Source: Planctomycetota bacterium
Lineage (GTDB): Bacteria; Planctomycetota; Phycisphaerae; Phycisphaerales; UBA1924
Direction: 5' to 3'
Length of the DNA: 39,359 nucleotides
NCBI GenBank assembly: GCA_024280755.1
Contig: JAJRPN010000021.1
Coordinates: 1-39,359 of the forward strand
Part shown: piece after piece, positions 15,437 to 24,873 of the stretch
Layout of the letters: each line of letters opens with the position of its first letter
Numbering within the stretch: position 1 is the stretch's first letter
Notes under the pieces: model-generated
Told to the model about the DNA's origin: nothing
Seen by the model: only the letters and a program-made list of their open reading frames with translations
Databases searched by the model: none
Made by a program: the position numbers and the translations under genes

Positions 15437-17587
15437 ATGTTTGACATCCCAGGACCACTCGGTACCTTTGTGAACTTCCTCACCATCGCGCTGGGTTTCG
15501 GGTCCATCATCTTCATTCACGAGCTGGGACACTTTGTCGCCGCCAAATGGGCCGGCATCCGTGTGCTCGCTTTCTCGATCGGGTTTGGCAATGTGCTCTG
15601 TTCCTATCGCAAAGGGATGGGGTTCACCAAAGGCTCATCCGAGCCTCAATACCGCAAGCTGATGTATGGGCAAAGCCAAGATGCTCATCCAGAAGTCAGC
15701 CCGACCGAATACCGCCTATCGATGCTCCCGCTCGGTGGCTATGTCAAAATGCTCGGGCAAGAAGATCTCAATGTCGATGCAACATCCGATGCACCAGATT
15801 CCTACCAGAACTGTGCTGTCGGCAAACGCATGGTCGTGATCTGCGCTGGGGTGGTCATGAACATGATCATGGCTGCTGTGCTTTTTATCATCGTGTTTAT
15901 GGTCGGGCTCAAATCCCTCCCCGCCCAGATCGGTTTCGTCCCCGAAGGTTCACCCGCAGCCAACGCGGTTGCCAGTAATGATCAGATCATCGGCGGGCTT
16001 CTCCGCGGCGATCGCATCCGCTCTATCAACTCCAAAGCCGTCTACTCCTTCGAAGATATCCTTCCAGAAGTGGCAATGGCACCCAAGAACACCCCCGTCT
16101 CGATCATGATCGAACGCGACGGCGTCGATGTCGAGTTCCTCGCAACCCCGGTGAAAGATGAACAATCCGGATTACTGGGTATTGGGATCTCACCAGCAAT
16201 CAGTACAACGCTCAAAGCTGCTCCCGAGGGCACCCGTCCGATCTGGGATATGGGCAGTGCGCAGTTCGGGCTCGATGGGCTTGAACCGGGCGATCGAATA
16301 ATCAGTGTCAATGGCCAATCAATCAACTCGCCCTTCGATATGATCGACATCGCCAAACAAACCAACGGCAACACGATCACAATCCAAGTCGAGCGTCAGG
16401 GCACTAAGATACTGATCGAACACACCATCGAACAAGTGCCCGCCTTGCAAACGGATCTTGTTCAAGTCGGCGAGCAAGTCCAAGGCACCCGCCACCTACT
16501 CGGGCTTACTGGCGTATTGATGGTCAATCCATACGCCACCCAAGAGGAAACCAAGCAAGGGCTCGAGCCTGGCGATATTTTTGCAAAGATAGCCAATGTT
16601 CAATACCCATCAATGAGCGAAGGCATTGTCGCTATTCGTGCGCACAAAGGCCAATCTCTCGATCTCGTCGTCCTTCGCAAGGATGACATTGGGCAATACC
16701 AACGCGTTAAACTCACGGTCGAGGTTACACCCCAAGGCACCGTTGGGTTCTACCAAGCAACCACCGCAACGCACACCAATCTCATCTCCAAGCCCGGTGT
16801 TTTTCAGCGAGCGAGCGAGAATGAAGGTGGGGCCGAAGATGGAAAAACAGAGTCGGTCGAACTGCCCGCATCAACGCTCATCGAATACCCCGGCTCGCGC
16901 ATCACCAAGGTGGGCGACTATCCAACGCGAACACTTCGCGATGTGCATATCGGGCTTTTAATCGCAGCCGACATGGCGTATCAAGAGGGCAAGGAATCTT
17001 TCGAGATCCCAGTCACGATGCAGCTCCCCCTCCCCGTCCAACCCGACGGCTCGATCCCAACGACCACCGCCGATTGGTCACTCACCCGCGCCGATATTGA
17101 TGCAGTGCGTGAACTGGGATGGACATTACCCGGCTCAACTGGGCTGGTGACGATGTTCGAGTATGCCCAGATCATTGATAAGGCGGATGGTCCGATTGAT
17201 GCCGTTAGCCGGGGGATGAACAAATCTCGGCGCGTAATGATGCAGACCTACATTACATTCCTGCGTCTCTTCCAAGGCTCGGTCCAAGTCAAACACCTCA
17301 AAGGCCCCGTCGGGATCGCCCATCTGGGTACACAGATCGCATCGCAAGGATGGGTCTGGGTGTTGTTCTTTATGGCATTGATTTCGATCAACCTCGCGGT
17401 GATCAACTTCCTGCCTTTACCCATTGTCGATGGCGGGCAGTTCCTGATGCTTATCTACGAATGGATCCGAGGCAAGCCTGTGCCGATCGTGTTCCAAAAT
17501 GTCGTGACGATGGGCGGACTCGTCATGATTGTCATGATGTTCTTGTATGTCACCTTCAACGATGTCAAAGCACTCTTTGGACTCTAA
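15437..17587 (+). CDS. rseP: Site-2 intramembrane zinc metalloprotease RseP, enlarged
   Basis: A 716-residue membrane protease of the RseP/S2P family, which cleaves membrane segments of anti-sigma factors and leftover signal peptides. The zinc motif HELGH is at 28-32, and the third ligand lies in NFLPLPIVDGGQ (Asp665). LPLGGYVKMLGQE and GPVGIAHLG are also family hallmarks. E. coli RseP has about 450 residues and two PDZ domains. Here the periplasmic part is much longer, with PDZ-like units near residues 180-250, 270-330 and 365-430, then a further region to about 600. Membrane segments are near 10-30, 130-155, 640-665 and 690-712. The ATG at 15437 is used. Confidence 0.92.
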   Translation: MFDIPGPLGTFVNFLTIALGFGSIIFIHELGHFVAAKWAGIRVLAFSIGFGNVLCSYRKGMGFTKGSSEPQYRKLMYGQSQDAHPEVSPTEYRLSMLPLGGYVKMLGQEDLNVDATSDAPDSYQNCAVGKRMVVICAGVVMNMIMAAVLFIIVFMVGLKSLPAQIGFVPEGSPAANAVASNDQIIGGLLRGDRIRSINSKAVYSFEDILPEVAMAPKNTPVSIMIERDGVDVEFLATPVKDEQSGLLGIGISPAISTTLKAAPEGTRPIWDMGSAQFGLDGLEPGDRIISVNGQSINSPFDMIDIAKQTNGNTITIQVERQGTKILIEHTIEQVPALQTDLVQVGEQVQGTRHLLGLTGVLMVNPYATQEETKQGLEPGDIFAKIANVQYPSMSEGIVAIRAHKGQSLDLVVLRKDDIGQYQRVKLTVEVTPQGTVGFYQATTATHTNLISKPGVFQRASENEGGAEDGKTESVELPASTLIEYPGSRITKVGDYPTRTLRDVHIGLLIAADMAYQEGKESFEIPVTMQLPLPVQPDGSIPTTTADWSLTRADIDAVRELGWTLPGSTGLVTMFEYAQIIDKADGPIDAVSRGMNKSRRVMMQTYITFLRLFQGSVQVKHLKGPVGIAHLGTQIASQGWVWVLFFMALISINLAVINFLPLPIVDGGQFLMLIYEWIRGKPVPIVFQNVVTMGGLVMIVMMFLYVTFNDVKALFGL

Positions 17588-17619
17588 ATGAACCGATTTG
17601 AGAAAGAAAGGCAGGCCCT

Positions 17620-18534
17620 ATGCATCCGATGATCGGGCTTGTTCAGCTGTTGTTGATTGGGTTCGGGCTCTACCTTGTCTCGCTCATTGTCTATACCGTC
17701 TGGGGGCTTACGCACCCACGCCGACAGACTTATGCCTCGGCAGTGCATCGAAACCAACCCGGAGATCCATCAGAGCTTGATGCTCCTGTTGCGTATGAAG
17801 AACGAACGATCACAGGCACACAGGGTGATCTCTCGCTCTGGATCATCAAGGGTGAGAACCCAACTGGCCCGCGCGTCGTCATGTCGCACGGCTGGGGGTC
17901 TGGAAAAATCGGTGCCCTCAAACGACTCGCCCCAACGCTTAAAAACGCATCGCAAGTTGTTATCTGGGATATGCCCGGACATGGTGATTCTGATGGCACA
18001 ACACACCTTGGTTCGACTGAACACCAGGACCTCGCTTGTGTGCTTGATTCACTCGAACCCGATCAACCAACCGTACTCTTTGGCTGGTCAATGGGCAGCG
18101 GCGTATCGCTCGCCTGCGCCCGAGCGTTTGGCAAAGAGCACTCGATTATTGCTGTGATCTGTGAATCATCCTATATCACCGCCCTCACGCCCGCCCGCAA
18201 TGTGATTCGGCTTCGTGGCGTGCCCTATCGGCTCAATCTCAAACCCGCGATCTTGATCCTCGGAACACTCCTTGGTGTCGGACCAACTTGGCGAGGATTC
18301 GCCCGTGACCAAATCGTTAAAGATATTGATCTACCAATTTTGATTTTGCATGGCGATGTCGATCCGGTTTCGCCAGTTGCCGATGCAAAGCAAATCGCAT
18401 CAGCTGCGCCAAATGCACAGTTGGTCATCATCAAAGGCGGCGGGCACAACAACCTCTGGACAGATGAGATCTATCGTCAGCACATGTGCGAAGCAATGGA
18501 TTCGTTCTTCGATCGGCTTGGCGAGCGGGCCTAG
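17620..18534 (+). CDS. Membrane-anchored alpha/beta hydrolase
   Basis: A 304-residue serine hydrolase with an N-terminal membrane anchor (about 5-28). The catalytic triad is readable: Ser157 in the nucleophile elbow GWSMGSG, Asp248 in HGDVDPVSP and His276 in GGGHNN. The oxyanion region is MSHGWGSGK at about 88-96. The substrate is unknown; this class includes esterases, thioesterases and peptidase-like enzymes. It starts 32 bases after rseP and may be cotranscribed. It ends at a large inverted repeat, facing the racemase gene. Confidence 0.82.
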   Translation: MHPMIGLVQLLLIGFGLYLVSLIVYTVWGLTHPRRQTYASAVHRNQPGDPSELDAPVAYEERTITGTQGDLSLWIIKGENPTGPRVVMSHGWGSGKIGALKRLAPTLKNASQVVIWDMPGHGDSDGTTHLGSTEHQDLACVLDSLEPDQPTVLFGWSMGSGVSLACARAFGKEHSIIAVICESSYITALTPARNVIRLRGVPYRLNLKPAILILGTLLGVGPTWRGFARDQIVKDIDLPILILHGDVDPVSPVADAKQIASAAPNAQLVIIKGGGHNNLWTDEIYRQHMCEAMDSFFDRLGERA

Positions 18535-18573
18535 GGCGTGCCTGACGGCTCATTTCTCACACAAGGACGCTCT

Positions 18574-18754
18574 CTTTTCGCCTCCCCCGGGCTTCCGGGG
18601 GAGCACCCATAGGGCGGTTGTGGCTGCGCAGCAGACGGAGGAGGTCTTGAAGAAGGCAATGGGCAATAGGAAATAGGCAATGGGGAAGAAGAGAAGACCC
18701 CCTCCGCCTCACTTCGATCGGCATCTCCCCCGGAAGCCCGGGGGAGGCGAAAAG
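18574..18754. repeat. Long-range inverted repeat with nested palindromes
   Basis: A 30-base arm at 18574-18603 is the exact reverse complement of 18725-18754. Each arm itself folds (CCCCCGG-GCTT-CCGGGGG). Next to the arms, the stretches around 18634-18650 and 18701-18717 are an imperfect inverted continuation. The centre holds short direct repeats of GCAATGGG/AATAGG. The whole looks like two copies of one small intergenic element inserted head to head, or a small non-autonomous element. No open frame of interest lies within it. It occupies most of the 263-base gap between convergent genes. Confidence 0.85.
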
Positions 18755-18797
18755 GATGGTATTCTTGTATGGAACTGAGCCATCAGAGACAGCCTAG

Positions 18798-19487
18798 TTA
18801 AGCCATCGCAAAGCGGATTGCCTGTTCAGCCATGATGTCGCTGGCGTTGTAGACGGGCAGGTCACAGTTTGCAGCGGTCACCATCAACGGGGCTTCTGAA
18901 CATCCTAAGATGACGCCTTCGCACCCTTTGTCACCAAGCCGACGGATCACATCGAGTATCTGTGTTCTCGAAATTTCACGAATAATTCCAAATACCAACT
19001 CATCGAAGATAATCCGATTGAGCATTTCGGTATCTTCTTCGCTTGGGCGGACGAGTTTGATGCCCTTCATGCCAAGATCAGTCTGGTAGACCGACCCGGT
19101 GGTGACATATTTGGTGCCGATGACGCCGATGATTTTTCGGTTGTCCTCTTCGATTTTGGTCGCGACCGCGCGGGTCATTTTGAGCCAAGGGATTGGGCAC
19201 GATGCCTCGGCGAGCTGCACCGCGTGCTGAACCGCGTTATCAGGTGTAAAGCAGAACTCGGCACCGATCGAGGCGAGCTTCTCTGCCGAGTTCCGCATCA
19301 GGGCAGCGACCTGCATCCAGTCATCACGCCGGACGGCTTCGACATATTGAGCGAGCGGGATATTATGGACACAGACCACCGGGTGCATGTGCGACTCGAG
19401 CATGACGGCGGCATGGCGAAAGAGCTGCTGATAGCACAGCGATGCCCCCTCTGGACTTACTCCCACAATTCCGATCTGCTTGGTCAT
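18798..19487 (-). CDS. Aspartate/glutamate racemase family protein, first Cys replaced
   Basis: A 229-residue member of the Asp/Glu racemase superfamily (two similar alpha/beta domains, cysteine pair at the interface). The N-terminal GIVGVSPEG and the C-terminal GVILGCSEAPLM, with Cys196, are typical. The first catalytic Cys normally lies in a PCNT-like motif, but here that position reads FTPDN, so Asp83 stands in its place. Such members may act as lyases, isomerases or one-base racemases instead of ordinary two-Cys racemases; substrate unknown. The start ATG 19487 directly follows a GGAG, which is too close to be a good binding site. It is divergent from hscB. Confidence 0.75.
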   Translation of the reverse strand: MTKQIGIVGVSPEGASLCYQQLFRHAAVMLESHMHPVVCVHNIPLAQYVEAVRRDDWMQVAALMRNSAEKLASIGAEFCFTPDNAVQHAVQLAEASCPIPWLKMTRAVATKIEEDNRKIIGVIGTKYVTTGSVYQTDLGMKGIKLVRPSEEDTEMLNRIIFDELVFGIIREISRTQILDVIRRLGDKGCEGVILGCSEAPLMVTAANCDLPVYNASDIMAEQAIRFAMA

Positions 19488-19606
19488 CTCCGCTGCCCTT
19501 TCTGCTCACCCACAAGCCTCGGCAATGCACCATCTTCTCCGATTGTGCCCTGTTCGTCAAATCAACACCCGAAAATGGGACAGAGATCGACTACACTCAT
19601 CATTCT

Positions 19607-20161
19607 ATGTCCCAAACTAACCAGACCAACCCGTTTTCCACACTCAATCTGCCAGCGCGGTTCGATCTCGATGCGATTACGATCGAACGGGCGTATCTGG
19701 GCGGGCTGACCTCGGCGCACCCCGATGTGGGTGGTGGGGATGGTTTGGGCGAAGACAGCGATGGTCCAGATGCCGCGACACTCAATCAGGCACGGATGAC
19801 CTTGCTCGATGGCGAACAACGCGCAGCTGCACTGCTCGATGTGCTGGGCGGGCCGAGCGCATCGCAATGCAAAGAGCTTCCCGATGGATTCTTGATGGAG
19901 ATGATGACTCGGCGAGAAGATATCGAAGAACAGATCGCCGATGGCGGCAACGAGTCCCGATCCAACTGGGAAGCATGGGCACGCGAAGAACGGGCGAGCT
20001 ATGCCAACGATGCCCAAGGGTTGTTTGGTGCAATCGCTCAAGATTCAGCGCCTGAAAAACTGGCTGATATCCGTGTTCTGCTCAACGCCTGGCGATATAT
20101 CGAGCGTCTGATCGAGCAGCTTGATCCTGAATATGATCCTGCCCGCGCAGATTTCCGATAA
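19607..20161 (+). CDS. hscB: Fe-S cluster co-chaperone HscB (J-type)
   Basis: A 184-residue J protein. The N-terminal J domain (NPFSTLNLPARFDLD...) contains HPD at 38-40, then a glycine/aspartate-rich insert. The C-terminal helical region with LPDGFLMEMMTRREDIEEQ and the closing bundle fits the HscB domain that binds the scaffold IscU. HscB stimulates HscA/DnaK to release Fe-S clusters. No isc or suf gene is adjacent, so the partners are elsewhere. The ATG at 19607 matches the family's N-terminus; an upstream open frame is not needed. The next gene starts 24 bases later. Confidence 0.8.
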   Translation: MSQTNQTNPFSTLNLPARFDLDAITIERAYLGGLTSAHPDVGGGDGLGEDSDGPDAATLNQARMTLLDGEQRAAALLDVLGGPSASQCKELPDGFLMEMMTRREDIEEQIADGGNESRSNWEAWAREERASYANDAQGLFGAIAQDSAPEKLADIRVLLNAWRYIERLIEQLDPEYDPARADFR

Positions 20162-20185
20162 AGGAGTTGGAGACAACCAAGGTTT

Positions 20186-21460
20186 ATGGACGCATCACAA
20201 ACACCATTTTTAATCGTGCTCGCACTCTTGCTGGTGTGTTCTGCACTGGCTTCTGCATCCGAGACCGCGCTCTTTGGCATCACGCACGGTCAACGGGCGA
20301 TGCTCAAACGCACGAACCCGAGGCTCTCACGCATCGTCGAATCACTTTTGGCTCGCCCGCGTGAGCTGTTGATGCAGGTGCTGCTGCTCAATATGGTCGT
20401 CAATGTCTCGTACTTTATTGTGACGAGTATCCTGACAATCAATGCAGAGGGTGCGTTGGCGCGGGTGATGATCTCGCTGGGATCATTGACTGCGATCATC
20501 CTTGTCGGCGAGGTCTTCGCCAAGTTGTTTGCATCGTCCGCGACGATTTTATTCTTGCGTTTTGCTGGGCCGATACATATGCTGATTCGTACACCGATCG
20601 AGCCTTTGCTTGGGTTTATGGGTGTTTGGATCGTTGCGCCGTTGTCTCGATTGCTCGCGCCAAGCCGATCGCATCAGCGATCGCAAACCGTATCGGCCGA
20701 GCAAATGGGCACGCTGATTGATCTGAGCGCGAACGATGGCGTGATCGACCAAGGCGAGCAGGAACTGCTCACTTCGATTGTGTCGATGGGGCAGATGCGT
20801 GTCGAGCAGGTAATGACCCCTCGCGTTGATATGTCGTGGATTGATCTGGAGACAACCAACGATGAGATCATCGAGATATGTCGAACAACCGGGCGAACTC
20901 GGCTTTTGGTGTGTGTCGATGGGATCGATGGCGGGGTATCGGGGATCGTGAGCGCACGCAAAATCCTCGAAGGCGATGCGATCGAATCCGTCATGGCTGA
21001 TGTGCTCTTCGTGCCCGAACAAGCCCGGCTCGACTCATTGATTGACCAGTTCCGAACTACCGCCCAGAGCGTTGCGGTGTGCGTCGATGAGCATGGCGGG
21101 GTTTCCGGGATCGTCACGATCGCCGATGTCGCTGGCGAGTTGATCGAAGGCGTCGTCGATCCTCAGCATGAACTCGCCAACAAAGTCGAAATGATCGGCG
21201 TGGGTAAATGGATCGTTCCAGGGCGGCTATCGATCCGCGATTGGGCGGTGATGTTCGCTGACCAGAGCGTGATCGAACACGCCAAGCGGGTCAACACGCT
21301 CGGCGGGTTGGTCATGGTGCTGATCGATCGTGTGCCCGAAGTTGACGATCAAGCCCAAATCGGCGATATCCAACTCACAGTATTGGAGATGGATAAGCGA
21401 TCTATCGAACGCATCGAAGTCGAGATTCTCGCGCACGATCAAGACGGAGGTGCTTCATGA
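20186..21460 (+). CDS. CNNM/CorC-type membrane protein with CBS pair (DUF21 domain)
   Basis: A 424-residue protein of the HlyC/CorC (CNNM) family, linked to magnesium or cobalt transport or homeostasis. The DUF21 membrane domain spans about residues 1-150, with hydrophobic segments near 8-25, 60-85, 92-112 and 120-145, and includes SASETALFG. A CBS pair follows at about 200-330 (VMTPRVDMSWIDLE; CVDEHGGVSGIVTIADV). The C-terminal CorC-HlyC domain (about 335-415) is present. AAGG lies three bases before the ATG. The gene overlaps the next family member by 4 bases (ATGA), so both are cotranscribed and probably work together. Confidence 0.88.
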   Translation: MDASQTPFLIVLALLLVCSALASASETALFGITHGQRAMLKRTNPRLSRIVESLLARPRELLMQVLLLNMVVNVSYFIVTSILTINAEGALARVMISLGSLTAIILVGEVFAKLFASSATILFLRFAGPIHMLIRTPIEPLLGFMGVWIVAPLSRLLAPSRSHQRSQTVSAEQMGTLIDLSANDGVIDQGEQELLTSIVSMGQMRVEQVMTPRVDMSWIDLETTNDEIIEICRTTGRTRLLVCVDGIDGGVSGIVSARKILEGDAIESVMADVLFVPEQARLDSLIDQFRTTAQSVAVCVDEHGGVSGIVTIADVAGELIEGVVDPQHELANKVEMIGVGKWIVPGRLSIRDWAVMFADQSVIEHAKRVNTLGGLVMVLIDRVPEVDDQAQIGDIQLTVLEMDKRSIERIEVEILAHDQDGGAS

Positions 21461-22449
21461 GTACCCTCGAACTGATCTTATGGTGGGCGGTTGTGCTTCT
21501 GGGAATCGGAGGATCAGCGATTTGTTCTGGTCTTGAAGTCGGGCTGTACACGGTTAATCGTGTGCTTGTGCGTGTTCATGCAGTTGGTGGCGATCGTGGA
21601 CAACGCGCCCGAATCCTCGAACACCAGATCGAACATGCCACCCCAACACTCACCGCGCTGCTTGTATGGAACAATATCTTCAACTATGCGGGCACTTTGG
21701 CAATCACCACCCTGATCGCCACGCTGGGGCTGGCTGACATTGAGATGATTTTGATCCAGATTGTGGTGTTGACCCCGGTGCTGTTGATCTTTGCTGAATC
21801 TACGCCCAAAGAGATCTTCCGATCCAATGCAGATACTTTGATGGAGCGGTTTGCCTATGTGATCTGGTTCCTGCGGGTCTCGCTGACATGGTTGCCGATC
21901 GTGCCTGCGCTTTTATGGATCGCCAACGGCGCATCGAAGCTTGTTGGGGTGGATGCGTTTGGATCGCTGCTGAGTTCTCGCCAGCGGGTTGCCGAGCTGC
22001 TCAAGTTTGGATCGACCCAGATGAGCGATACGCAGGTGTCGCTGATTGATCGTGCCCTCGAGCTCGAACACGCGATCGTGCGATCCGAGATGATCCCTCT
22101 TCGCAATGCGGTGGTGGTGCGGGCGAGCTGGACACTCGACAAAGCCCGCGCGTTTGTGCGTGCGCATCCGCATTCTCGGTACCCGGTGTTGTCACCCAAG
22201 GGGCAGGTTGTCGGGATTCTGAGCAGCATTGATTTGTACATCGCCGATCTTGAATCGGTGAAAACAATCGAAGATTTGGCCCACACACCGACCCGAATCG
22301 AGGGCAAAGTCACGGTCAGCCAGGCGTTGGGCGAGTTGAGTCGAGCCGGTGGACGATTAGGGATTGTGGTGGTTGGGGATCGTGATGTGGGGGTGATTAC
22401 GCGCAAAGACCTGATCGAGCCTTTGGTTGGGGAGCTTGAGGACTGGTAA
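21457..22449 (+). CDS. CNNM-type DUF21/CBS membrane protein, no C-terminal CorC domain
   Basis: A 330-residue relative of the preceding protein. The DUF21 domain (about 1-155) has the SGLEVGLYTVNR start motif, four hydrophobic segments and LIFAESTPKEIFR. A CBS region follows (about 200-325), including MIPLRNAVVV and HPHSRYPVLSPKGQVVGI. It ends at the CBS pair and lacks the C-terminal CorC-HlyC domain of its partner. The 4-base overlap with the upstream gene indicates translational coupling. Tandem unequal DUF21 proteins suggest a heteromeric complex, which is inference. Confidence 0.85.
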   Translation: MSTLELILWWAVVLLGIGGSAICSGLEVGLYTVNRVLVRVHAVGGDRGQRARILEHQIEHATPTLTALLVWNNIFNYAGTLAITTLIATLGLADIEMILIQIVVLTPVLLIFAESTPKEIFRSNADTLMERFAYVIWFLRVSLTWLPIVPALLWIANGASKLVGVDAFGSLLSSRQRVAELLKFGSTQMSDTQVSLIDRALELEHAIVRSEMIPLRNAVVVRASWTLDKARAFVRAHPHSRYPVLSPKGQVVGILSSIDLYIADLESVKTIEDLAHTPTRIEGKVTVSQALGELSRAGGRLGIVVVGDRDVGVITRKDLIEPLVGELEDW

Positions 22450-22594
22450 ATCATCTATATTGTCGATTGGGGTGTCAATCTGTCCGATATTGAGAAAGCC
22501 TCGTTCCAGGTCAGTTTGAGGCCAGAAACGGGAATAAACTCACTGCCCAACCAAGTTGGTAGTGTGTCCGCCGGTCGCCTGATGAGGATTTCTG

Positions 22595-23044
22595 ATGTTG
22601 AAAGCAAAGTCTGTCACACCATTCCTGTTTGTCATTGTTGCTGCGGTAGTGGTGATGCCCATTGTGATTAACTTGATCAAAGGGCCCGCCGAGACCCCCG
22701 GCATTTTTGACGAACACTACACATTAACACAAGCGAGCGAGCTTTCTGAAGAATCTGGCAAGCCCATGCTGGTCTTGGCGACCGCCGACTGGTGTCCGCC
22801 TTGTCAGAAGCTCAAAAGATCAACATTGACCGATCCGGCCGTGATTGAGTGGATTCAAGAGAACACCATCCCTGTCTATCTCGAAGACGGCGCCAACGGC
22901 GACGAAATCGGTTCGCTGGGTGTTCGTTCGTATCCAACGACCATGCTGATTCAGGATGGGCAGATCCTCGCGTCGATCCAGGGTGCGGTGGACGCGGACA
23001 GTTATGTGAGCAAACTCAGCTCGGTTATTGCACCTGCCCCCTGA
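22595..23044 (+). CDS. Membrane-anchored thioredoxin-like protein
   Basis: A 149-residue protein with one N-terminal membrane segment (about 9-28) and an exported thioredoxin fold. The active site is WCPPC (about residues 66-70) after LVLATAD, and the cis-proline loop is YPTTMLI. The CPPC centre is closer to DsbE/TlpA-like and thiol-reducing thioredoxins than to DsbA (CPHC), so a reductive or electron-transfer role outside the cytoplasm is likely. It stands alone: 145 bases after the DUF21 gene and 173 bases before ctpA. Its electron donor is not evident here. Confidence 0.85.
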   Translation: MLKAKSVTPFLFVIVAAVVVMPIVINLIKGPAETPGIFDEHYTLTQASELSEESGKPMLVLATADWCPPCQKLKRSTLTDPAVIEWIQENTIPVYLEDGANGDEIGSLGVRSYPTTMLIQDGQILASIQGAVDADSYVSKLSSVIAPAP

Positions 23045-23159
23045 TCTTGAATCTGTCCTTGGATCCGATCTTGAATGATATCTCGGCTATGAATCCCTGT
23101 TTGTGAGAACCAAACGGGCATTGGGCTGGTATAGACTCATAGCACGAACCAATCGCGTC

Positions 23160-23189
23160 TTGACTGCTAGTGCAGGGGACGCTTGTATT
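23160..23189 (+). promoter_or_regulatory. Candidate sigma-70 promoter for the ctpA-tsaD run
   Basis: TTGACT (23160-23165) is 5 of 6 to the -35 consensus. After 18 bases comes TGTATT (23184-23189), 4 of 6 to the -10. It would start transcription about 20 bases before the ctpA start. Spacing is at the long end and planctomycete promoters are poorly known, so confidence is low. Confidence 0.25.
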
Positions 23190-23217
23190 GATAGAGTAGA
23201 TGATATGGAGATCGGTC

Positions 23218-24873
23218 ATGGCGAACAAGAACTCATTGCCTCTCATTGGAATCCTCGGCGTCGCCGTCATCGGCTCGACCATCGCGGTCGCGACCAACGC
23301 CATCAAAACGACCAACGACGAATACGGGTTCTTCGATCCCATCGTTGATGTCCGCACGCTGATCGACGGGCTGTATGTTGATGAGACAGAGGTTGACAAG
23401 CTCCAGCTCGGTGCGATCAACGGCATGATCGACGAACTCAACGATCCATACACCACCTTCGTTCCCAAACTCGATACCGAGAAGTTCTCACGCGATCTCA
23501 CCGGCGAGTATGTAGGGATTGGTGCTGAAGTGCAGATTCGTGATGGATGGTTGACGATTTCGTCGCCGCTTGATGGATCACCCTCGTGGAAGGCCGGGGT
23601 GATGGCGGACGATCGGGTTATTGCGATTGACGGCGAGAGTACCGAAGGACAAACCATTGATGATGCGATTGATCGGTTGATTGGCGAGCCGAACACCAAG
23701 GTTGTGATCACCGTCGAGCGCGGCGCAGAAACACTTGATATCGAGATCACCCGAGGGCATATTAAGGTGCAAGCGGTCAAGGGGTTCATGCGTCTTGAGG
23801 GCGACGGGGCATGGGAGCATTTGATCGATGTGGATCGCAATATTGGGTACATCCGTTTGACCCAGTTCACCCCCAAGGCTGCGCTCGAAATCGCGGTGGC
23901 GATCAACAATGCCGAGAAATCACACATGCTCGATGGGTTGATTCTTGATCTTCGGTTTAACCCGGGTGGTTTGCTTGATGAGGCGGTGAAGATCGCGGAT
24001 ATGTTCCTTGATGAGGGCACGATCGTTTCGACCAAGGGGCGTGTGTTTGATGAGCGCGTGGTGAAGGCGCACAAGAAGAATACGATTACAGATATGCCTT
24101 TGGTTGTGCTGGTTAATGGGCAGAGCGCGTCGGCATCGGAAGTATTGTCCGGAGCATTGTCGGATCACGATCGCGCAGTTGTCGTTGGCACACGATCCTT
24201 CGGCAAGGGATCTGTCCAGACTGTGCGGAACCTCGAAAGCGGCGCGGGTGTGCTCAAGATCACTGAGCAGTATTACTACCTGCCATCGGGGCGGTTGCTT
24301 CATCGCCGAGATGATTCGACGACCTGGGGTGTTGATCCGACGCCAGGATATTATGTGCCTGTGACCAATGAAGAACTCGGAGAAATGCTCATGGCTCGGC
24401 GGGCGCAGGAAGTGATCTCGCATACCGAAGCGAACGAAACGGTTGATATTGCGAATACCGATGCGGTACTCGAATCTTTGCAAGATCCGCAGCTCACCGC
24501 AGCGGTTCGGGTGATGCAGCACCGGATTGATACGGGCGTGTTCGAGCCTGTAGGCATCGAGGCAAACGCTCCTGATGATGTTGCCCTCGCCGAACTCAAT
24601 GCTTTGCGTGCCCAAGAAAAACGCATGCTCCGCGAGCTTACACGCTTGTATAAACGGGTCGAAGCGGTCGAAGGCGGCGTTGATGAAGAGTTGGCCAAAG
24701 AGAATCCAAAGGATTTTTGGGATGATGATCTCGAACTCGAAGGCGGGCAAGTTGTCATCCGTGACAAGGATGGCAACATCATCACCACCCTCAACATCAC
24801 CGGCGAGAACCTCGAACGCTGGTTGATCGATGCGGATGTCGAGAAGGTTCAAGAAGTGGAATCTGATTCGTGA
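23218..24873 (+). CDS. C-terminal processing protease (S41 family, CtpA/Prc)
   Basis: A 551-residue exported serine protease. An N-terminal membrane/signal segment (about 5-26) is followed by a short helical region, a PDZ domain (about 93-175, EYVGIGAEV...AGVMADDRVIAIDGE) and the S41 catalytic domain. The Ser-Lys dyad is Ser305 in GQSASASE and Lys330 in SFGKGSVQ, 25 residues apart as in Prc. The C-terminal part is acidic and coiled-coil-like. These proteases trim or degrade envelope proteins by their C-termini. ATG 23218 has GGAG seven bases upstream; an earlier ATG at 23200 has none. The stop overlaps tsaD. Confidence 0.92.
   Translation: MANKNSLPLIGILGVAVIGSTIAVATNAIKTTNDEYGFFDPIVDVRTLIDGLYVDETEVDKLQLGAINGMIDELNDPYTTFVPKLDTEKFSRDLTGEYVGIGAEVQIRDGWLTISSPLDGSPSWKAGVMADDRVIAIDGESTEGQTIDDAIDRLIGEPNTKVVITVERGAETLDIEITRGHIKVQAVKGFMRLEGDGAWEHLIDVDRNIGYIRLTQFTPKAALEIAVAINNAEKSHMLDGLILDLRFNPGGLLDEAVKIADMFLDEGTIVSTKGRVFDERVVKAHKKNTITDMPLVVLVNGQSASASEVLSGALSDHDRAVVVGTRSFGKGSVQTVRNLESGAGVLKITEQYYYLPSGRLLHRRDDSTTWGVDPTPGYYVPVTNEELGEMLMARRAQEVISHTEANETVDIANTDAVLESLQDPQLTAAVRVMQHRIDTGVFEPVGIEANAPDDVALAELNALRAQEKRMLRELTRLYKRVEAVEGGVDEELAKENPKDFWDDDLELEGGQVVIRDKDGNIITTLNITGENLERWLIDADVEKVQEVESDS

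Noticed and set aside
18604..18724. CRISPR-like or tandem repeat array in the centre of the large inverted repeat
   Set aside because: Only short, irregular AATGGG/AATAGG repeats are present; no regular spacers.
23025..24074. A 349-codon open frame on the minus strand opposite ctpA
   Set aside because: It is antisense to a clear S41 protease with intact motifs, is rich in Ser/Pro/Arg as expected of a shadow frame, and has no recognisable domain.
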